From contig CAKOHE010000068.1 of the NCBI GenBank assembly GCA_934047225.1, forward strand, positions 294,669 to 358,668: a DNA stretch of 64,000 nt. Reading direction: 5' to 3'. Of this stretch, positions 1-10,269 are shown piece by piece (position 1 is the stretch's first letter; each line of letters begins with the position of its first letter). The notes below the pieces were generated by a model. The model worked only from the letters and a program-made list of their open reading frames with translations. It was not told where the DNA came from and made no database searches. A program made the translations under genes and the position numbers. The DNA is from Ypsolopha sequella (taxonomy: Eukaryota > Arthropoda > Insecta > Lepidoptera > Ypsolophidae).

Positions 1-51
1 TTCACTCGTAGATGCATGGTATTTATACTTCTTATGTGTAATGTATTTTAG

Positions 52-665
52 GTCTGGAAGGCGTCGTTTTCTGCGTTGACGCCAGCCCGGATACATTTCC
101 TGCTGCGTTGGATTCATGGCTGAGCGAGGCGGGTGCAACAGATGGGCCGCGACTTCAAGATGCGCTAGTACAACATATGTATGCGTTAATGGCCGGCAGT
201 CCCTCGCAACACTTACAACTTGATCTGAACAAGGCACCTAACTGGCCACAGAAAATGGAAGTAGGTGTCAGAGCACTACGTGGCCAGATAACACTATCGT
301 CACAATATTTGTGCGCATTCATCCAGACGGCATATTCTCGTATCGAGGAGGCACGGCGGTATGACGCGCAACACCTGCGCGCGCATCCTCTGCGGTCACT
401 GCTCGTGGTGCTGCGCTCGAGCTGTCAGCCCGCCTCCGTCGAACCAGACCTTGGCATGTCGCGCTACTCAGTGCAGGTGCCTCACGTCTACAACCTGAGC
501 GCGGTCCATGCGCATGCACTTGATGATTTGCAATGCGCTACTATAGTCAACAGACATCTTGATTCAGACATCCTTGACGCTTTCCAGAAAAGGAACCTTT
601 GCGAGACTTATTTGTTGAATGCATCTACTTACATGGACGACTATATTAGTGATGAAGACATATAG
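52..665 (+). CDS. Fatty acid synthase, last coding exon (thioesterase end)
   Basis: This is the C-terminal exon of an insect-type multidomain fatty acid synthase, the cytosolic enzyme that builds and releases long-chain fatty acids. A splice acceptor (TTTTAG) ends at 51, and the reading frame runs open from there to TAG at 663-665. The peptide starts LEGVVFCVDASPD, which resembles the start of insect FAS thioesterase domains. It carries LDLNKAPNWPQK and ends with VNRHLDSDILDAFQKRNLCE and an acidic tail, as in insect FAS. A His-rich stretch AVHAHALDDLQ is where the family keeps its thioesterase His. There is no ATG at the exon start because the frame enters from the intron, so internal Met codons are not starts. 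Earlier exons lie outside the window. Family assignment is from recalled insect FAS sequences; the paralogue cannot be named. Confidence 0.82.
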
Positions 666-701
666 GTATAGTAAGAGCTTGAGAACCATGTTGATGACAA
701 A

Positions 702-707
702 AATAAA
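702..707 (+). promoter_or_regulatory. Poly(A) signal of the upstream FAS gene
   Basis: AATAAA lies 37 bases after the FAS stop codon, at a plausible distance for a short 3' UTR. A second AATAAA occurs near 783. Confidence 0.6.
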
Positions 708-1070
708 ATTGCTAAAATATATGTAGCTTTGTAGAGATTATGTTATTATTGGTGCAAGTGTTTTCTTTTTCATCAAGTTATAAAATAAAATGTTATTTAA
801 CAAAAAATGTATATTCATTTCAACTCACAGCAAAATACTATGGATATACTATTTTTAATGCTCATTTTCTTTTAAGCTATATCGGTACAAAAATCTTGTT
901 GTCACGAGATCATATTATCTTCCTGAGGGCATGTCACTAGAAAAGTCAACACACGTAACAGCCACTTTTCACCAACAATTTTTACTTCCTAGCGTGAGCT
1001 AGTCAAGGGCTGGCAGCAAGCGTGTGAGCGTTGTCGATCGAGAGGGACAACATTTATAGTCAGCAACTTA

Positions 1071-1196
1071 TATGATCGCTGGCCTGACGATCTAAAAAAG
1101 ATTGCCGGTAGTGGCTGGATGAGGATGGCCGAGGAAAGAAAAATGTGGCGTGCCCTTGAAGAGGCCTATGTCCAGCAGTGGACCCGTATTGGCTGA
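1071..1196 (+). pseudogene. RTE-type LINE, C-terminal remnant
   Basis: A 41-codon frame ending in TGA reads YDRWPDDLKKIAGSGWMRMA and then EAYVQQWTRIG. This is the conserved C-terminal end of endonuclease/reverse transcriptase polyproteins of RTE-type LINEs that are abundant in Lepidoptera (consensus around RWsDDIKKvAG..W...A and EAfVQQWt). Only the tail is present, as expected for a 5'-truncated copy. A poor 3' UTR and a run of A and T follow up to about 1310. Confidence 0.7.
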
Positions 1197-1312
1197 TGGA
1201 TTGGATTGGAACTTACATGATTCTCTTCCTAAATTTTAGCGTGGTTAATCCCTAAGTCTAAGTTCTGGTTCCCCATAGATTAATTTGTATTAAAAAAATA
1301 TATATAGTCACG

Positions 1313-1563
1313 ACCTGAATGCCCGAGAGGTTGTCAGAGGTGTTCCGAGTGTAAACTTTGAAATGAAAGTCACAGGCCACACTCGGTACACCCGCGTTTC
1401 CTCACGATGTTTTCCTTTACCGTTCAGAAAGTGCTTACCTATTAGCAATTACAATGCACATTATGTAAATTCCGAAAAACTCATTGGTGTATGCCCAACC
1501 GCAGATTGAACCTGAATCTCAAGATTGAGAGGCCAACGTTCTACCCCTGAGTTACCGCGACTT
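1313..1563 (-). mobile_element. tRNA-derived SINE 1
   Basis: Read on the minus strand, the element starts with a tRNA-like head: GTCGCGGTAACTCAGGGGTA (A-box-like) and GGTTCAATCT (B-box-like) about 30 bases later. A body containing CATCGTGAGGAAACGCGGGT follows, then a tail ending CTCTGACAACCTCTCGGG. The head/body layout matches a SINE family found throughout lepidopteran genomes. The tail is shared with SINE 2 at 36.9-37.2 kb although the heads differ. Confidence 0.7.
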
Positions 1564-1606
1564 TTTTATAACTTTTAAAGTAAATTAGACAAATACTTCA
1601 ATCGAC

Positions 1607-2525
1607 GTGCACGTAAACCTAGCCCGACCCACTCAAAATAATACAATTTGAGGTATGTAGATCGTTTGTTTATCGTTTGTTTACGTTTGTTTCATTGAAA
1701 ACATCGTTTGTTTTGAACTCCAAGTGTGATTTTTAAAAAAATATTTGGGTGCGGCTAGTTTCTTCACAACCCGACCCAAAGTGTGAAAGGTTTGTTTGAT
1801 GATAGATTCAGGTTCTACATCGTTTGTTTACGTTTGTTTCATTGAAAACATCGTTTGTTTGGTTTCCCAGGGGTGATTTTTAAAAACTATATTTGGGTGC
1901 GGCTAGTTTCTTCACAACCCGACCCAAAGTATAAAAGGTTTGTTTGATGATAGATTCAGGTTATGTACGGTTTGTTTACGTTTGTTTACACAAAAAATGC
2001 GTTTGTTTGACAGCGAAAGAGTAAAAAGAACAATTTTGAAAACGGGTCGGGCCAACATCCCGTGAACCTGGCCCGACCCACTTTACAATATTACAATTTG
2101 AGTTATGTAGATCGTTTGTTTACCGTTTGTTTACGTTTGTTTCAATGAAAACATCGTTTGTTTCATACCCCAAGAGTGATTTTTAAATGGGTTGGGTTGG
2201 GCCAACTTCGCGTGAACTTGGCCCGACCCACTTTACAATATTACAATTTGAGTTATGTAGATCGTTTGTTTACGTTTGTTTCATTGAAAACATCGTTTAT
2301 TTCATTCCCCAAGAGTGATTTTTAAATGGGTTGCGTCGGGTAAACTTCGCGTGAATCTGGCCCGACCCACTTTACAATATTACAATTTGAGTTATGTAGA
2401 TCGTTTGTTTACCATTTGTTTACGTTTGTTTCATTGAAAACATCGTTTGTTTCGTTCCCAAGGAGTAATATGGGTCGGGCCAACTTCTCATATTCCGACC
2501 CAAGTGTAAAATCGTTTGTTTGACT
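1607..2525 (+). repeat. Left arm of foldback-like element, iterated units
   Basis: At least six units recur. Each has one to three CGTTTGTTTAC-type blocks, then TTTCATTGAAAACATCG, then CCAAGAGTGATTTTTAA or a related stretch, then either a GGGTCGGGCC...GGCCCGACCC hairpin followed by TTACAATATTACAATTTGAG, or a TTTGGGTGCGGCTAGTTTC block. Unit starts are seen near 1816, 1967, 2105, 2254 and 2393, so spacing is about 138-151 bp. Confidence 0.85.
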
Positions 2526-2721
2526 TATGCACACGGTGTATTTATGTTTGTTTGTGATTGTTTACCATGAATTACTGTTTGTTTATCCTCCTATGTATCT
2601 AGATTATTTTTTGAAATTGTTGCATTTCACGGAATATTTGAATTTCGTGGCATTGCATAGCCTTGAAGTTGACATATACTCAGTGTTGGCATTCACTATT
2701 AAAATAACCAATTAATTGCAA

Positions 2722-2853
2722 ATGGCTACTTCACATTTGACAGGTTTTAAAGAAAGGTTCCGTACCTTCAAAGTAAAAATGGAAACCTTATATATAGCTT
2801 TTGTGTCTGTCTCGGAGGTTTTCTCAAAAACTACTACGGACTTGAGTGGATGA
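2722..2853 (+). other. Short ORF next to the left arm, unidentified
   Basis: ATG at 2722 opens a 43-codon frame (MATSHLTGFKERF and onward) ending in TGA, just inside the left arm of the foldback-like element. I do not recognise it. It is the first ATG after the arm, so it could be a remnant of an element-encoded gene, but its length gives little support. Confidence 0.2.
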
Positions 2854-3295
2854 ACAAATAGACGGTGGAGGCCCATTTGGCACTCTTTGGCTACAGAAAA
2901 ACAGTCAAACTTATCAAAAACAATTACAACCTTAAAAAAAACAATAACAAAAAACAACAATAACAAGTGAAATTAACAAGAAACAAGTAACAATGGCTTC
3001 GAGAAAAGAAAATTGTGGAGTAAGCTTTAGCGACAAATCAAGTTTTTGTTTTTAGAAATTGCTCCATTGGTCTTCATGATATGGTTCAAAAATTGAAAGA
3101 AACGATCATTCGCTGATCTTTTATCTTAAGGGGCTGCACGATGCAAAAATTCAGTCCTGCCCTTACGCTTTTGTTTTTCAACTGCCTGTCCTGCTCTAAT
3201 CAGATGCCGCGCACGCTAAACTTCAGTTATTTTGAAATCATAGCTATATTTGGACATTAAGAGTATGGCCTACCCTAGCAACTTTTTTTATTACC

Positions 3296-3400
3296 CGTTG
3301 TAGCGTTTCTTTTTTAAAATATTAATTTTAGCTACTTCATAATCACGAACGTAATTTGGTCAGTTCGGTCTAAATTTGGACTGCCACCAGGCAAGCCTGG
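3296..3400 (+). repeat. Internal direct repeat, copy 1
   Basis: A stretch from about GTAGCGTTTC through TAATCACGAACGTAATTTGG to TTTGGACTGCCACCAGGCAA is repeated in the same orientation at 6358-6465. The second copy runs straight into the right foldback arm. Both copies are within the foldback-like element. Confidence 0.75.
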
Positions 3401-4046
3401 TGACAGCCAAAAAAAGAGGTAAATCTGGATTAAGAAACTGTATAATTTAACTTTAAATGAACTAAAAATAACAAAACTGAAGTAAAAAATATGGTATAAA
3501 ACATGATAATATCTGTAGAGTATTGGGTACTAAGGAATCTATAAAATCAACACAAAAATTATGCCTAATTCGTCTTATTTAGGATTTGTTTTCCTTTAGC
3601 TTAAACGACGAATTTGTTCACAAAATAATGGATTTAAATTTGGATATCGAAACTAGTTTATAGGATCCCAGAAACTACGATTTCACGGAAGCTTTAATAA
3701 CTTCTAATCCGGAAGAAAACGTAATATTAAGGTGTTAAGAGCAATCGTTATCTAGCTTTACACAAAGGAAAAAAATAATTGATGCTGGATATCCAGACTA
3801 CTGGATGTTAGGCTACAGATACAAAAACCTGATAAGGGTGTCTTCGTGACTTAGGTGTTTGCAGTCTTCCTGGGAGTAGTCAATCAAGCCAAGATTGTCT
3901 GGCGCCAACTTCAGGAAGCTTAGAATCAGGAAGCTTACCCCATTAGGGTACCTGGTCCGTACATCCGGCCTCAATATGTGCAATCAAATAAGATGGTGGG
4001 AGAAATTGAAGAAAAATTGGGAAGACCCTTAAATATAGCCTGAAGG

Positions 4047-4308
4047 CAGTGGCGTGCATAGAACTTTTTGCTGGAAAAGCAAACAATTGGTCAAGAACAA
4101 CAATAAAAAAAATATAAAAAAATTTAAATATCACTTTGAAAAAAAAAATATTGTATGACGCCAGGGTAGACAATGTCTACCCTAGAGTGAAAATTTCCTA
4201 TACAAACTTTTTTTTTCAAAGTGATATTTAAATTTTTTAATATTTTTTTTATTGTTGTTCTTGACCAATTTTTTGCTTTTCCAGCAAAAAGTTCTGTGCA
4301 CGCCACTG
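4047..4308. mobile_element. hAT-type MITE with 8-bp TSD
   Basis: A 262-bp palindromic element with termini CAGTGGCGTGCA / TGCACGCCACTG and arms of about 95 bp is flanked by the perfect 8-bp duplication CCTGAAGG (4039-4046 and 4309-4316). CAG-type ends with an 8-bp TSD are diagnostic of the hAT superfamily. The loop holds a smaller palindrome, AGGGTAGACAATGTCTACCC, near 4164-4184. It has no coding capacity. It is inserted in the core of the foldback-like element and is therefore younger than it. Confidence 0.88.
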
Positions 4309-4957
4309 CCTGAAGGGTGCTGTAAAGAAATAAAACAACAGCGTCAAGACATGCCTACTAAATCTGGGCAAGGGAATTAACGTATTGGAAACGGGACAAA
4401 AGGGATTTACACAGAATGAAACAAAAAGTACACAAAACTTACCAGGAAATGAAGAAAAAAACAGGCTTTCATGGTTCTATGGAAAATGCGCTCTGTTTCG
4501 TGAATCCAATGTGATTTCAAATTTTGTATATTAATTTTCCATTGCAAATTTTGTGTTGTTTCGACAACGATACTCTTCGATATGAGAAAAATAACAAAAG
4601 AATATGACAAAACATTCCAAATTTTCGAATTTGAAAATTCAGTAAAGCAATCAACGATAAAGAAAGACTAAAAATATATGAAAAAGGTTGAAAACCTGTA
4701 GCGAATGCTACAATATCCTCAAACGACACAAAAAAATTTAAACTAGCTTAAAGGAAATAAACTTCCAGAAGGATAAACAAACGAATAAACACCTAAACTA
4801 ATCGAAATGCCTTGAAACAAAAGGACTTGATTAAGTAAAAACAAGGATGCGAATTTTTTGGGATAAAAAATAGTAACCTATATTGCTCTCTGACCCATAA
4901 ACTATCTTCACGCAACAATCACGTAGAAACGTTGCTCCGTTGCTGCCTGAAGAAGGA

Positions 4958-5380
4958 CAAACCAACACACTAACAAACCACAAACCAACAAATTAACAAC
5001 CAACAAATCAATAACCAAGAAACTAACAACCAACAAACAACAACCAACAAATTAACAACCAACAAATCAACAACCAACAAATTAACAATCAATAAATCAA
5101 CAACCAACAAACTAACAACTAACAAACCAACAATGAACAAAACAAGAACTAACCAATTAAAAACCAACAAATCAACAAACAACAAACCAAAACCAACAGT
5201 TCAACAACCACCAAACCAAAAACCAACAAATTAACTACCAACAAATCAACAACCAACAAATTAACTACCAACAAACCAACAACCAACAAATTAACTACCA
5301 ACAAATCAACAACCAACAAATTAACGATCAAGAAAACCAATAACCAACAAATCAACAACCATCAAACCAAGAGCCAACAA
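4958..5380. repeat. AACCAACAAATTAAC minisatellite
   Basis: About 420 bases of tandem copies of an AACCAACAAAT-type 16-17-mer, often in a 32-36 bp higher-order unit (alternating AACCAACAAATTAACT and AACCAACAAATCAACA). It is strongly purine/pyrimidine skewed with almost no G on the + strand. Long leucine/valine-rich open frames on the minus strand are by-products of the repeat. Confidence 0.9.
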
Positions 5381-6357
5381 ATTAAAATCGTGAGGATACT
5401 TTATTTAACAAAAAAGGAAAATTTATCAAAAATAGTGTAAACCGGAAGCCGCAATAATATGTGCAAAAAAAGGTTTTGCTATTCATTTGGCCCCCATACA
5501 GCGAAAATAGTTTGTTAAAAAAATGAAAACCAGAACGTTCAAAATAATAGACAAATATTCAAATGTCGACTTTGACAGTTGACAAGACTGAAAATGTAAA
5601 CAAAGATTTCAGAAATTGCAAAATCTTTTCAGGAAAAATTCAACATTTGTTCTGTAAAAACAAAAAGATAAATTCGAAGATTTGCGACATGGGAGAGCCA
5701 ATCTCAATATTATTGTGAAAATTTTGTAACAAAATGAGATTGCCTATATTGGATTAGGGATCAACAGAAATTGAAAAAATGTAACCAACCGGATCTCCTG
5801 GTATCAACAATTATGCTGGAAACACAATAAATATGTTTAACTAGTAACTACCACATTTATGGATAAATTACAATAAATTTATTTGACTTGAAAACTCAGT
5901 GTAAATTATTTACTAGAACAGGTAACAATTATTAATGATAGGTATGGAAAGTAACAGGCTACTAAATATTGAAATACACTTACCTGCACGTCCTACCTAA
6001 CTATACATAAGGAAATTAGGTCAGGGATGGGATAATATACACACACAAATAAAACAGGTAATACACAAAACGTGTGTAAATACTTTATTCCTTTATTAAA
6101 ATTTGTAAAACATAGATTTCACAAATTAAGGGTATCCATAAAGACAAAAATATTCTTCGTGGAAAAATTTGGTTCCTTTCGACAGCTTGGTATTGGGGTT
6201 CCTAAGAAGAGAAAACGCTGCCTGAAAACAAACAAAAATTCAGTAGGTTGTAAAATTAGTATACGAAAGCGTAGACACCACCGTCGAATTGAGAAAAAAA
6301 TGTTAGAGTACAGCAAGTAATATTTAGAAATACGTACTTACCTTTAGTTCGGGTGCC

Positions 6358-6465
6358 ATTTTTGTAGCATTTCTTTTTAAAATTGAGTTTTAGCTATTTT
6401 ATAATCACGAGTGTAATTTGGTCGGTTCGGCCTTAATTTGGACTGCCACCAGGCAAGCCTCTCTT
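6358..6465 (+). repeat. Internal direct repeat, copy 2
   Basis: Second copy of the roughly 105-bp sequence at 3296-3400. It ends at GGCAAGCCT, where the right arm begins with CTCTTGGGGTACGAAAC. Confidence 0.75.
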
Positions 6466-7608
6466 GGGGTACGAAACAAACGATCTTTTCAATGAAACAA
6501 ACGTAAACAAACGGTAAACAAACGATCTAAATAACTCAAATTGTAATATTGTAAAGTGGGTTGGGCCAGGTTCACGCGAAGTTGGCCCGACACAACCCAT
6601 TTAAAATTCACTCTTGGGGTATGAAACAAACGATCTTTTCAATGAAACAAACGTAAACAAACGGTAAACAAACGATATACATAACTCAAATTGTAATATT
6701 GTAAAGTGGGTCGGGCCAGGTTCACACGAAGTTGGCCCGACCCATTTAAAATCACTCTTGGGGTACGAAACAAACGATGTTTTCAATGAAACAAACGTAA
6801 ACAAACGGTAAGCAAACGATCTACATGACTCAAATTGTAATATTGTAAAGTGGGTCAGGCCAGGTTCACGCGAAGTTGGCCCCACCTATTTAAAAATTAT
6901 TCTTTGGGTACGAAACAAACGATCTTTTCAATAAAACAAACGTAAACAAACGGTAAACAAACGATCTACATAACTCAAATTGTAATATTGTAAAGTGGGT
7001 CGGGCCAGGTTCACGCGAAGTTGGCCCGACCCAACCCATTTAAAAATCACTCTTGGGGTATGAAACAAACGATGTTTTCAATAAACCAAACGTAAACAAA
7101 CGATCTACATAACTCAAATTGTAATATTGTAAAGTGGGTCGGGCCAGGTTCACGGGAAGTTGACCCGACCCGTTTTCAAAATTATTTTTTTTACTCTTTC
7201 GCTGTCAAACAAACGCATTTTTTGTGTAAACAAACGTAAACAAACCGTATATAACCTGAATCTATCATCAAACAAACCTTTCATACTTGGGGTCGGGTTG
7301 TGAAGAAACTAGCCGCACCCAAATATAGTTTTTAAAAATCACCCCTGGGAAACCAAACAAACGATGTTTTCAATGAAACAAACGTAAACAAACGATGTAG
7401 AACCTGAATCTATCATCAAACAAACCTTTTATATTTTAGGTCGGGTTGTGAAGAAACTAGCCGCACCCAAATATTTTTTTAAAAATCACCCTTGGAGTTC
7501 CAAACAAACGATGTTTTCAATGAAACAAACGTAAACAAACGATAAACAAACGATCTACATACCTCAAATTGTATTATTTTGAGTAGGTCGGGCCAGGTTC
7601 ACATACAT
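6466..7608 (-). repeat. Right arm of foldback-like element, iterated units
   Basis: Inverted counterpart of the left arm with about seven to eight units. Each carries GAAACAAACGATNTTTTCAA, a run of GTAAACAAACG blocks, CTCAAATTGTAATATTGTAA and the GGGTCGGGCC hairpin. The outermost two units carry the TTTGGGTGCGGCTAG variant, as in the left arm. Confidence 0.85.
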
Positions 7609-7617
7609 TCAATCGAC

Positions 7618-9059
7618 TCCCGTCTGTTCAAACGCAATCAATGGCCCCGCAGCCCGCCTTCCCTTCATGATGCCGCAACGGCGGCGATCGTTCGATTGCG
7701 CGCTAACACAATTTTGTAACGGTGGCACGCGCGAATTTATATGAGTAAAATTTAAAAATCGTCATGTCACTACACAAATCCTTTCAATGGTGTGTTTTAC
7801 GTACATAAAAGAAAATGCCTTGGTTCATCTGAAGGAAGGAAATTTGAAAATCTCCGTTCTTTATTGGGTGCTCCGTTTTCTAGGCATCCATAAATACCAA
7901 AATAACGAACCATATTGATTAAAAATCAGTATTGTAATAAAACAAAACAAAACACGCCCTTAGCAAGCGAATGGTACTCGAGCTCTGCTTGCCTCCAGAT
8001 TTGCCACTAACTTGCGGGGAACCGCGGGGGACGATAAACACGCGCGGGGAGGTGAGTGTCGCTTCTTTACATAGTAGTACTTTATATTCTCTGCCCATAT
8101 TGTTATTATTATTTTTTTATTTATTTCACTTATTTTTTACTTCGTCAGGTGTAAATAGATTTATCTTCCAGTTTGCTTATTTGAAAAAAAGTAAAATTGG
8201 CAGCGGAATAAATACTTTCGCTATCAAAGTTATTCTGGATCCAAAATCATGTAAACCATCTAGTTGAATACATGTTCGAAGTTTGTTTTGAAAAATGAAT
8301 AAAGACTACTTCATTTTACGTCTTTAGTCTGGCTAAAAATAGGCTTTGACATGTCCAATATGGACACATGGTTACGTTTCTATTAAGAGATGTCTTCTCA
8401 TTCAGTAGGAGTGACTAGTCTTCTTTCTAGCTGTTTCGCTCAATAATGAATAAATGTAATATCTCGTATTAGTAGGGGCACTTCGGGGTTTCTTGTTGGT
8501 TCTGTAGTTAGGGAACCATCACACGTAGTAGGCTCAATTAAAATAAAAATAAAAAACAAATATAAAAAAAAACCTAACAACACTAATCTCATAAAGACTT
8601 CTCCTGAAAGTTCTAAGTGGTGTTTTATTGAAAGACGAACGTTTATTGTACTTGTAACGTCGTACAACATAAATACACGGCGAAATATTTACAGCTAAGC
8701 AGAAATGTAATAATATCAGGTTGACAATGATATTGAAACCTAAGTAACTAAACAAATAATGAGATATTGAATGAACTTAAATGTTTGTCACCTTAAAAAG
8801 AGTGGTACAAGTATTGTTATTGTTCATTTGAATAAATATAACGTTCAAATTATAAATGTAAATAGTATTTTGTTTAAATCTCAGTTTCAAATAAGCTAAC
8901 TAAGAGATTAAAAATAAAACAATTATAAATCTTGAAAAAAGTCTTGGGAGTATTCCATATCCAGGGGAAAGTATCTTCATGACATAACTTATAACTTCAT
9001 CTCGAAGCTTCTTGATACATATCTGATTACATGAAATAAAAATTCTATACTTCACAGGA
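7618..9059. other. Unassigned sequence
   Basis: No convincing coding or repeat structure was found. A GC-richer, CpG-containing patch lies at about 7640-7735 (CCCGCAGCCCGCC, GCGGCGATCG). An open frame at 7971-8267 lacks recognisable domains. Confidence 0.4.
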
Positions 9060-9335
9060 GAGTTTATTAGGAAGATCGGCTAATTAAGTCATCTTCCAGT
9101 CCTTCAGCATTTTAATGACTAAAAGTGGAAGTGATTGACTCGATCGAAAATGGTCAGAGTGGATCCTTATATAATTTATTACGTAATAAAATGTGATGAA
9201 TTTATTGGGAAGATCGGCTAATTAAGTCATCGTCAAGTCCTTCAGCATCTTAGTGACTAAAAGTCGAAGTGATTGCCTCGATCGAAAATGGTCAGAGTGG
9301 ATCCTTATATAAATATAACCTTATAAAATGTGATA
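9060..9335. repeat. 138-bp direct tandem duplication
   Basis: Two adjacent copies (about 9060-9197 and 9198-9335) share AAGATCGGCTAATTAAGTCA, CGATCGAAAATGGTCAGAG and TGGATCCTTATATAA with scattered substitutions. No coding content was recognised. Confidence 0.85.
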
Positions 9336-10268
9336 CATGAAGATACTCGACCTTATCCATTCCCGCTTTACTGGTTGTGGTTATTAAAAAAAAAAAACAC
9401 AAAATGCTGTAAAACTTTGCGGAGTCCAATTCCAAACATCAACATCAAATTGTGAAATGACAAGATTTATTCAGTCTGTCCACATTAAATGATTTCGGAT
9501 TGACTAAAATAAATGGTTTGAGTTGCTTTATACAATAATGTTACTTTCATATTCAATTATAACTAAAACAGAATAGAAGAAAATAAACGAAGAGAATTTT
9601 ACGTCACAATTAAATAAATAGAGCAAAAACTAATCAAACGCATACAAATTTACTAGGGAGAATAATTATGTATATATTCACTGAAACTCTTATTGGGATT
9701 TTCTCATTATAGTCTCGCTATTAATCCTCAATATAAGTGGAGCCAAGTACACAAATACTAACAGAACTTAGGTCTTCGAGTTTACAGCAACATGTCATGT
9801 TTAGCTAGACTGTTACACAGATAATCTACGTACAATGTTTATTTACATAGACAACTTAAATGTTTTGCTTTTCTCTTAACAGCTGGAAACTAGCTCCTCT
9901 TGGTTAGCTCATTTTTATTTAATAGTTATGATAACTAATATATCTTCTTATAGATGAACTATGTAGTATTTAACTTTGTAGGTCATAGGTTACATTTTGA
10001 TTACCTTGCGGGAGGCTTATTTCTATACTCGATCATACTAAAAGAATCATGGTTACATAGGTGCGGTACATAACGTAGGTGCTCATTACCACTAGACGAC
10101 GATCATGGCCAAACACAAGACTAATACGTTTCATGCCTCATTAATGCAACTTTTATAGCCCAGCGGTTTGTTAATTAATATTTAGATAGGTTAAAATTTC
10201 ATAACTATAGATAGAGAAGTTCAGTATGATAAGTAGTAAGTTAGGTTAGTCAGAGCTTAGGCATATAG
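9336..10268. other. Unassigned AT-rich sequence
   Basis: AT-rich, no long open frame and no repeat boundary that I could support. Confidence 0.3.
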
Positions 10269-10269
10269 A

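Larger units (their letters stand above)
1607..7608. mobile_element. Foldback-like DNA element with iterated inverted arms
   Basis: A 6,002-bp unit is bounded by a perfect 9-bp direct repeat TCAATCGAC (1598-1606 and 7609-7617), consistent with a target-site duplication. Its ends are inverted repeats: 18 of the first 22 aligned positions agree and all four differences are transitions. The left arm (1607 to about 2525) and right arm (about 6466 to 7608) are inverted copies made of reiterated 135-150 bp units. Long terminal inverted repeats built from subrepeats define foldback (FB) elements, and a 9-bp TSD fits FB/MULE-type transposition. The core (2.5-6.4 kb) has no recognisable transposase, so the copy is probably non-autonomous. 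A hAT MITE and a minisatellite lie inside it. Confidence 0.75.

Noticed and set aside
1660..2520. CRISPR-like appearance of regularly spaced repeats in the foldback arms
   Set aside because: Units are long, include the spacers themselves, and are present in inverse at 6466-7608. The genome is eukaryotic and there are no cas genes.
4970..5358. Minus-strand open frames rich in LLVVDLLVVN that look like membrane proteins
   Set aside because: They are translations of the AACCAACAAATTAAC minisatellite; there is no start context or non-repetitive part.
6072..6320. 82-codon basic frame on the + strand in the foldback core, considered as a transposase fragment
   Set aside because: It is Lys/Arg-rich but has no catalytic or zinc-binding motif, and begins with a doubtful start.
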